Part shown: positions 59,231 through 64,000 of the stretch, in pieces
Layout: every line of letters starts with the position of its first letter
Position numbering within the stretch: the stretch's first letter is position 1
Source: Pseudomonas sp. GM21
GTDB lineage: Bacteria > Pseudomonadota > Gammaproteobacteria > Pseudomonadales > Pseudomonadaceae
Reading direction: 5' to 3'
Assembly (NCBI RefSeq): GCF_000282215.1
Contig: NZ_AKJS01000075.1
Coordinates: 1 to 64,000, forward strand
Length of the DNA stretch: 64,000 nt
The notes under the pieces: model-generated
What the model saw: only the letters and a program-made list of their open reading frames with translations
Database searches by the model: none
What the model was told of the DNA's origin: nothing
Translations under genes and position numbers: made by a program

Positions 59231-60196
59231 TTATTCGGTTACCTGCCGCGCAGCGATTTCACGGTCTTGTTTCTCGCTCATTCGACGGAAATACGTCGAG
59301 AGCAGCGCCCCGGAAATGTTGTGCCACACGCTGAACAAAGCACTCGGCACCGCCGCCAGCGGCGAGAAGTGTGCACTGGCCAGCGCGGCACCCAGCCCGG
59401 AGTTTTGCATGCCGACTTCCAGCGCCAGCGATTTGCGTTGGGCCAACGGCAGCTTAAACAGGCGCCCGGTGAAGTAGCCCAGCAGATAACCGAAGCTGTT
59501 GTGCAGCATCACTACCGCCATGATCAGCAGGCCGGACTCGGCAATCTTCGCCTGGCTGGCGGCCACCACGGCGGTGACGATGATCACGATGCTCACCACC
59601 GAGATCAGCGGCAACACTTCCACCGCGTGGCGAACCTTGGCGCCCAGTACGCGTTGAGCCACCACACCGAGGATGATCGGCAACAGCACCACTTGCAGGA
59701 TTGACCAGAACAGCTCCATGAAGGACACCGGCAACCAGGCCGAAGCCAGCAGCCAGATCAGCGCCGGGGTCAGCAGCGGGGCGAGGAGGGTGGTGACAGC
59801 GGCAATGGCCACCGACAGTGCCAGATCGCCGCGCGCCAGCCAGGTCATCACGTTCGAGGAGGTGCCACTTGGGCAGCAACCGACCAAAATGACGCCGACG
59901 GCGATTTCCGGCGGCAGATGAAATACCTGGCAGAGCAACCACGCCACTCCGGGCATGATCACGAAATGCGCAACCACGCCCAAGGCCACGCGCCATGGAT
60001 GGCGGGCTACTTCGGCGAAGTCTTCAAGTTTGAGGGTCAGGCCCATGCCGAACATCACCAGACCCAGCAACGGCACGATCGCGCTTTTGAGGCCGATGAA
60101 CCATGCCGGTTGCAGGAAGGCCACGACCGCGAAAATCAGTACCCAGTAAGCGAAGGTGTTGCCGACAAAACGACTCAATGCAGCCAGTGCGCGCAT
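59231..60196 (-). CDS. Bile acid:sodium symporter (BASS) family protein
   Basis: A 321-residue membrane protein of the BASS/SBF family, ten helices. The Na+-site motif VGCCPSGTSSNVMTWLARGD and the second LEVGMQNSGLGAALA repeat are intact. ATG 60196 is preceded by AAGGATC; the open frame extending upstream is unsupported. Substrate unknown; bacterial members carry organic anions. Its 3' end precedes the guanidine riboswitch of sugE in the same direction. Confidence 0.9.
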   Translation of the reverse strand: MRALAALSRFVGNTFAYWVLIFAVVAFLQPAWFIGLKSAIVPLLGLVMFGMGLTLKLEDFAEVARHPWRVALGVVAHFVIMPGVAWLLCQVFHLPPEIAVGVILVGCCPSGTSSNVMTWLARGDLALSVAIAAVTTLLAPLLTPALIWLLASAWLPVSFMELFWSILQVVLLPIILGVVAQRVLGAKVRHAVEVLPLISVVSIVIIVTAVVAASQAKIAESGLLIMAVVMLHNSFGYLLGYFTGRLFKLPLAQRKSLALEVGMQNSGLGAALASAHFSPLAAVPSALFSVWHNISGALLSTYFRRMSEKQDREIAARQVTE

Positions 60197-60249
60197 GGCT
60201 TGATCCTTATTATGTGAAAGCGTTAGGGAGCTAAGCATACGCCGCTCGC

Positions 60250-60331
60250 AAAAAAAGATCGCAACTTGTGACAGCTCCTATTAAGGAAATACCTTCCAAT
60301 ATAAGAGCTGCCACAGGCTGCGATCTTTTTA
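60250..60331. repeat. Inverted repeat with A/T ends between rdgC and the BASS gene
   Basis: AAAAAAAGATCGCAACTTGT with GACAGCTCCT at the left pairs with AGAGCTGCCACAGGCTGCGA and TCTTTTT at the right. A member of the Pseudomonas GATCGCAGCCTG-type repeat family; its ends also make it a likely terminator for rdgC. Confidence 0.8.
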
Positions 60332-60353
60332 TAAAGACTGCAGAATCAGGTGA

Positions 60354-61274
60354 TCAGATTCCTTGCGGGGTCTCTTCGCCACCCAGTGCTTCAACCAGCG
60401 CCGGCAGGAAATCGCCGAAAGTCAGCATCATCAGGGTAAAGCTGGCGTCCAACTGGCCAAGGGCTTCTTCGCCACCGTCCTGTTCCGCCTGGTCTTGCAG
60501 CAGGTCTTCGAACTTCAGGCGTTTGACCACCATCTTGTCGTCGAGCACGAAAGACAGCTTGTCTTGCCAGGCCAGCGACAACTGAGTGACCACTTTGCCG
60601 GTGCTCAGGTGCAGCTGGATTTCTTCGCTGGTCAGGTCCTGACGTTTGCAGCGCACGATGCCGCCGTCTTCGTGAGTATCACGCAGCTCGCATTCGTCCA
60701 GCACAAAGAAGTCGTCCGCGGCTTTCTGGGTGGTGACCCATTCCGTCATGGTGGCGGTCGGCGACATTTTTACGGTCAATGGGCGTACTGGGAGGGTGCC
60801 GATCACTTCACGCAGGGTCGACAGCAAGTCTTCGGCACGTTTCGGGCTGGCCGAGTTGACCAGGATCAGGCCCTGTTTCGGCGCAATGGCGGCAAATGTC
60901 GAGGAGCGACGAATAAAGGCGCGCGGCAGGAACGCCTGGATGATTTCATCCTTGATCTGATCGCGTTCCTTTTTATAGACCTTACGCATTTGCTCGGCTT
61001 CGATCTCATCGACCTTTTCCTTCACGGCGTCGCGCACGACGCTGCCCGGCAGAATGCGTTCTTCTTTACGCGCAGAGATCAGCAGGAAGTCGCCGCTGAC
61101 ATGGACCAGCGGCGCATCTTCGCCCTTACCGAATGGCGCGACGAAACCGTAGGTGGTCAACTCCTGGCTTGCACATGGACGCGCCAGTTTGGTGGCCAGT
61201 GCAGTTTCCAACGCCTCGGCATCAACAGGCAGATCTTGGGTCAGGCGATAGATAAGCAGGTTTTTGAACCACAT
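60354..61274 (-). CDS. rdgC: Recombination-associated protein RdgC
   Basis: A 306-residue ring-shaped dsDNA-binding protein affecting RecA-mediated recombination. It begins [20 protein letters not shown] and carries [15 protein letters not shown] and [20 protein letters not shown], all typical. AAGGAGAG precedes the ATG by 8 bp. Terminated by the inverted repeat downstream. Confidence 0.95.
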   Translation of the reverse strand: MWFKNLLIYRLTQDLPVDAEALETALATKLARPCASQELTTYGFVAPFGKGEDAPLVHVSGDFLLISARKEERILPGSVVRDAVKEKVDEIEAEQMRKVYKKERDQIKDEIIQAFLPRAFIRRSSTFAAIAPKQGLILVNSASPKRAEDLLSTLREVIGTLPVRPLTVKMSPTATMTEWVTTQKAADDFFVLDECELRDTHEDGGIVRCKRQDLTSEEIQLHLSTGKVVTQLSLAWQDKLSFVLDDKMVVKRLKFEDLLQDQAEQDGGEEALGQLDASFTLMMLTFGDFLPALVEALGGEETPQGI

Positions 61275-61385
61275 GGGGTAAGTCTCTCCTTATATACAAA
61301 GGGGGGCATTATTCTCTTAGCGGCGCCATAGGCCAACCCTTCGCTAAGCCTTTGGAAGGCCTGAGAAAATTATTTAAAAAAGTGC

Positions 61386-61414
61386 TTGCCAGAGGTGAGG
61401 TCGCTCCGTAGAAT
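61386..61414 (+). promoter_or_regulatory. Promoter of the first tRNA pair
   Basis: TTGCCA (61386-61391), 17-bp spacer, TAGAAT (61409-61414), then a GCGCGCC discriminator typical of stringently controlled stable RNA promoters. The second pair has only a CATAAT -10 (61780-61785), with weaker upstream sequence. Confidence 0.75.
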
Positions 61415-61435
61415 GCGCGCCACACCGAACGTGAA

Positions 61436-61511
61436 GGGTGATTAGCTCAGCTGGGAGAGCGTCTGCCTTACAAGCAGAATGTCGGCGGTTCGATCCCGTC
61501 ATCACCCACCA
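61436..61511 (+). tRNA. tRNA-Val (UAC), copy 1
   Basis: 76 bases with acceptor GGGTGAT, D-loop, anticodon TAC (61469-61471) in CTTACAA loop, GTTCGATCC T-loop and encoded CCA. Confidence 0.97.
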
Positions 61512-61530
61512 TTCGCATTCAGTGTTACGC

Positions 61531-61607
61531 GCAGCGGTAGTTCAGTCGGTTAGAATACCGGCCTGTCACGCCGGGGGTCGCGGGTTCGAGTCCCGTCCGC
61601 TGCGCCA
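61531..61607 (+). tRNA. tRNA-Asp (GUC), copy 1
   Basis: 77 bases with acceptor GCAGCGG/CCGCTGC, anticodon GTC (61565-61567), GGTTCGAGTCC T-arm and encoded CCA. 19 bp after tRNA-Val. Confidence 0.97.
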
Positions 61608-61649
61608 TATTCGGTAACCTGGAACGCTGAACGCCAGGTCACCACGGAA

Positions 61650-61673
61650 AAGCCCGCTAACGCGGGTTTTTTT
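61650..61673 (+). terminator. Terminator of the first tRNA pair
   Basis: CCCGC-TAAC-GCGGG followed by seven Ts. A separate stem GGT(A)ACCTGG...CCAGGTCACC precedes it in both copies. Confidence 0.85.
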
Positions 61674-61806
61674 CTGTCTGTAGATTGTTCGTTGTTCCTG
61701 CAGGTTGCATCGTTTCACCGGTTTTCGGATTTATTTGAAAAATAATTCAATTAAATCAACACTTTACGAAAACATGTGGCATAATGTGCCCCGCAACGAA
61801 GGTAAA

Positions 61807-61882
61807 GGGTGATTAGCTCAGCTGGGAGAGCGTCTGCCTTACAAGCAGAATGTCGGCGGTTCGATCCCGTCATCACCCACCA
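61807..61882 (+). tRNA. tRNA-Val (UAC), copy 2
   Basis: Identical in sequence to the first tRNA-Val, including CCA. Confidence 0.97.
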
Positions 61883-61897
61883 CTTTCAACGCTACGC

Positions 61898-61974
61898 GCA
61901 GCGGTAGTTCAGTCGGTTAGAATACCGGCCTGTCACGCCGGGGGTCGCGGGTTCGAGTCCCGTCCGCTGCGCCA
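61898..61974 (+). tRNA. tRNA-Asp (GUC), copy 2
   Basis: Identical to the first tRNA-Asp, including CCA. The Val-Asp spacer is 15 bp instead of 19. Confidence 0.97.
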
Positions 61975-62016
61975 TATTCGGTCACCTGGAACGCTGAACG
62001 CCAGGTCACCACACAG

Positions 62017-62041
62017 AAAGCCCGCTTAATGCGGGCTTTTT
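62017..62041 (+). terminator. Terminator of the second tRNA pair
   Basis: AAAGCCCGC-TTAAT-GCGGGCTTT plus T-run; homologous in position to 61650-61673 but not identical. Confidence 0.88.
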
Positions 62042-62383
62042 GCTGTCTGGCGTTTGGTAATTCGGCACGGCAGGCGCTATATATATATCCATGTAGTACC
62101 TGACAGGCACGCTGCTTTCGGGTAACAGGAAATGTTTCGATGGACTTCGTTGACCTTTCTGACGTGCGGCAATTGGCCATTACGCCAGTTGCTAAGGGAT
62201 CCGGGATCAACTGTTGTAGGTGGAAGATGACAGAACCTTCATGCCATCAATGCTGAAATGCGCTAAAACACCTGAACTTATCACTAGAATCCTGCTCTCA
62301 TGCCGGTAGCCATTGGTCGTGGCGGCCTGATAAGCTCGCGGCTTTACTCGATTGCCCTTTAGGCGCATGAACAAGGAAATAGC
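62042..62383. other. Gene-free spacer between tRNAs and the FKBP gene
   Basis: About 340 bp without a supportable gene. It holds an ATATATATAT run near 62079-62088 and AAGGAAAT just before the isomerase start. Reading frames across the tRNAs on the minus strand are artefacts of tRNA sequence. A remnant of an insertion at the tRNA is possible, but I see no integrase or attachment-site repeat. Confidence 0.5.
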
Positions 62384-63100
62384 ATGAAACAGCATCGGTT
62401 GGCGGCGGCGGTGGCCCTGGTTGGCTTGGTACTCGCGGGTTGTGATTCGCAGACCAGCGTAGAGCTGAAAACTCCGGCGCAAAAAGCTTCCTACGGTATT
62501 GGTCTGAACATGGGCAAAAGCCTGGCTCAGGAAGGCATGGATGACCTGGATTCCAAAGCCGTAGCCCAGGGCATCGAAGATGCCGTCGGCAAGAAAGAGC
62601 AGAAGCTTAAAGACGAGGAGCTGGTCGAAGCCTTCGCCGCACTGCAAAAGCGTGCTGAAGAGCGTATGGCCAAGATGAGCGAAGAGTCGGCAGCTGCCGG
62701 CAAGAAATTCCTCGAAGACAACGCCAAGAAAGCTGGCGTAGTGACCACCGCTTCGGGCCTGCAATATGAAGTGGAAAAGAAAGCCGAAGGCGCACAGCCA
62801 AAGCCGACTGACGTAGTGACTGTTCACTACACCGGCAAGCTGACCAACGGTACCGTTTTCGACAGCTCCGTCGAGCGCGGCAGCCCGATCGATCTGCCAG
62901 TCAGCGGTGTGATTCCGGGTTGGGTCGAAGGCCTGCAACTGATGCACGTGGGTGAGAAGTACAAGCTGTACATCCCAAGCGAACTGGCTTACGGCGCTCA
63001 AAGCCCAAGCCCGGCTATTCCAGCCAACTCGGTGCTGGTATTCGACCTGGAACTGTTGGCGATCAAAGATCCAGCCAAAGAAGACGCCGCCGCCAAGTAA
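62384..63100 (+). CDS. FKBP-type peptidyl-prolyl isomerase lipoprotein (Mip/FkpA type)
   Basis: A 238-residue exported lipoprotein: signal ending GLVLAGC (lipobox), an N-terminal dimerisation domain (KASYGIGLNMGKSLAQEGMD), a connecting helix, then the FKBP domain with VTVHYTGKLTNGTVFDSSVE, GVIPGWVEGLQLMHVGEKYK and IPSELAYGAQ. A periplasmic folding catalyst. AAGGAAAT lies 7 bp before the ATG. Confidence 0.93.
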   Translation: MKQHRLAAAVALVGLVLAGCDSQTSVELKTPAQKASYGIGLNMGKSLAQEGMDDLDSKAVAQGIEDAVGKKEQKLKDEELVEAFAALQKRAEERMAKMSEESAAAGKKFLEDNAKKAGVVTTASGLQYEVEKKAEGAQPKPTDVVTVHYTGKLTNGTVFDSSVERGSPIDLPVSGVIPGWVEGLQLMHVGEKYKLYIPSELAYGAQSPSPAIPANSVLVFDLELLAIKDPAKEDAAAK

Positions 63101-63116
63101 TCAGCGTCTGCTTTGA

Positions 63117-63148
63117 CAACAACGCCTCGCTAATGCGGGGCGTTGTTG
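63117..63148 (+). terminator. Terminator after the FKBP gene
   Basis: A 14-bp stem CAACAACGCCTCGC / GCGGGGCGTTGTTG with TAAT loop, 17 bp after the stop. The T tract is weak. Confidence 0.7.
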
Positions 63149-63350
63149 CATCCGGGATTCAGAGAAGTTAAACAAAGCGAACGGTTGCTGTACGCTGGAG
63201 TCATAGCCATTGAGGACCCCCGTGCTAGCCGCGCCGGCGTTCCAAGTCAATGAAATCTTGGGTTTTTTTATGTGAGTAAAAAACGCCCGATCTGAGCTGG
63301 ACCCTTGTGAAACGGGGCTTTCAGCGGTGAAAAGCAGCTCTGTTCACAAG

Positions 63351-63375
63351 GTTATCCACAATTTGTGTGGATAAC
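63351..63375. promoter_or_regulatory. Inverted pair of consensus DnaA boxes
   Basis: TTATCCACA (63352-63360) and its exact inverse TGTGGATAA (63366-63374) are separated by 5 bp, within the 10-bp arms GTTATCCACA/TGTGGATAAC. It lies 19 bp before the next gene's ATG, where a repressor could act on its promoter or initiation. Confidence 0.7.
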
Positions 63376-63393
63376 ATTTCAGTGGGAGGAATA

Positions 63394-63858
63394 ATGAACG
63401 CACCCTGGAGTTTCGCTCGATTCTTGCCACTCGCCGGGCGGCTGCTCGCACGCGGGCGCTTGCCGACACTGCTGTTCGCCGTCGCCAGTAAAGGTGCCAG
63501 TCAGGGGTTTCGCCTGGGCAAGGTTAAAGAGGATCTGCGCTTGTTGCAGGCACTGTGTCTGGCCTACTGGCGCGGGGAGTACCGTGCGATCAGCCCGAAG
63601 GCGCTGATTTCGGTGGTCGCCGGCCTGATGTACTTCCTCAGTCCGGTGGATGCGATTCCGGATTTCCTCCCCCTGTTTGGCATGCTTGACGACATCGCCG
63701 TGCTGGCCTGGCTGATGAAAGTGCTCGACGACGAACTCAATGCCTTCCGAGCCTGGCGTAAACGTCAGGTGCCGGAAAAGTTGGCAGTGGTCGAGCGTAT
63801 GCCCGATACCCCGCAACAACTTCAGCTACAGGGCCCGAAAAACAACCGAACCGATTGA
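63394..63858 (+). CDS. DUF1232 (YkvA-like) protein
   Basis: A 154-residue protein with a DUF1232 domain: LISVVAGLMYFLSPVDAIPD followed by FLPLFGMLDDIAVLAWLMKV, a conserved helix-turn-helix membrane-associated motif. A perfect GGGAGGA site lies 4 bp before ATG 63394. Function unknown. A DnaA-box pair lies in its leader. Confidence 0.88.
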   Translation: MNAPWSFARFLPLAGRLLARGRLPTLLFAVASKGASQGFRLGKVKEDLRLLQALCLAYWRGEYRAISPKALISVVAGLMYFLSPVDAIPDFLPLFGMLDDIAVLAWLMKVLDDELNAFRAWRKRQVPEKLAVVERMPDTPQQLQLQGPKNNRTD

Positions 63859-63962
63859 GAATCTCCTTTATTCATACCCCCGCGCGACCTTGGCCGCTGT
63901 TAGGATTACACTTCTAGGGAAAAGTGCCGACTCGCTAAGTGTCGTTGTCCTACGGGGAAGTC

Positions 63963-64000
63963 ATGGATATTCAGATAATCACACGCGAAGGCGAGCCCGA
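63963..64000 (+). CDS. Start of a gene cut by the window edge
   Basis: ATG 63963, preceded by GGGGAAG, opens MDIQIITREGEP and runs off the window. Similar starts occur in XRE-type HTH regulators of pseudomonads, but 12 residues do not prove it. Confidence 0.5.
   Translation, partial: MDIQIITREGEP

Noticed and set aside
61917..62210. 97-residue minus-strand ORF ending ADGTRTRDPRRDRPVF
   Set aside because: This is the well-known artefact from translating the antisense of tRNA-Asp.

Overview
The window is a chromosomal segment of a Pseudomonas, most likely of the P. fluorescens lineage. This follows from GC-rich coding sequence, the gltA | sdhCDAB-sucAB-lpd-sucCD order, dispersed Pseudomonas REP repeats (GGGAGCGAGC...GCTCGC type), and the Pseudomonas-style cobO-cobB-bluB-cobD-cobC-cobQ-cobU-cobT-cobS cluster. 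I see no phage, transposase, CRISPR array, rRNA operon or plasmid function. The segment is core genome with a few accessory points.

Layout. 1-549: a hexanucleotide tandem repeat, a REP and a dispersed palindromic element. 550-13576: the TCA-cycle block, with gltA leftward and sdhCDAB-sucAB-lpd-sucCD rightward from a shared divergent promoter region. 13577-20103: brnQ, DUF599 and MAPEG membrane proteins, a small lipoprotein, two hot-dog thioesterases and htpG. 20268-29481: a pirin and an OsmC protein; a cystathionine beta-synthase/gamma-lyase pair (reverse transsulfuration); purM-purN-DUF3108; a DUF2066 protein and an AI-2E/PerM-type permease. 29710-34055: hda, two NlpC/P60 lipoproteins, a sorbosone-dehydrogenase-like lipoprotein and an orphan gene. 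34226-43534: a cobalamin riboswitch and a ten-gene late cobalamin (B12) operon. 43643-46035: a MarR regulator with two matching palindromic operators, an MFS transporter, a 40-residue membrane microprotein and a periplasmic glutathione peroxidase. 46125-51342: a FadL-type porin, two small unrecognised proteins, a gene-poor stretch of about 950 bp with DnaA-box-like sites, a Sel1-like protein and rmuC. 51457-64000: a CbrA-like hybrid histidine kinase, a cupin, a TDT transporter, an MFS-acyltransferase fusion, a guanidine exporter under a guanidine-II riboswitch, a bile-acid/sodium symporter family protein, rdgC, a duplicated tRNA-Val/tRNA-Asp unit, an FKBP isomerase lipoprotein, a DUF1232 protein and the start of a gene that runs off the window.

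How the genes work together. GltA, SDH, OGDH (SucA/SucB/Lpd) and succinyl-CoA synthetase cover citrate formation and the succinate-forming half of the TCA cycle, plus electron entry to ubiquinone. The cob operon amidates cobyrinate, adenosylates the corrin, attaches the aminopropanol arm, makes and activates dimethylbenzimidazole and assembles the nucleotide loop; the riboswitch closes the loop on the product. The most distinctive observations are the guanidine-II riboswitch, the paired MarR operators, a REP that has become the translated C-terminus of CobB and is coupled to bluB, paired inverted DnaA boxes with identical spacing at two loci, and the small ORF at 45306.
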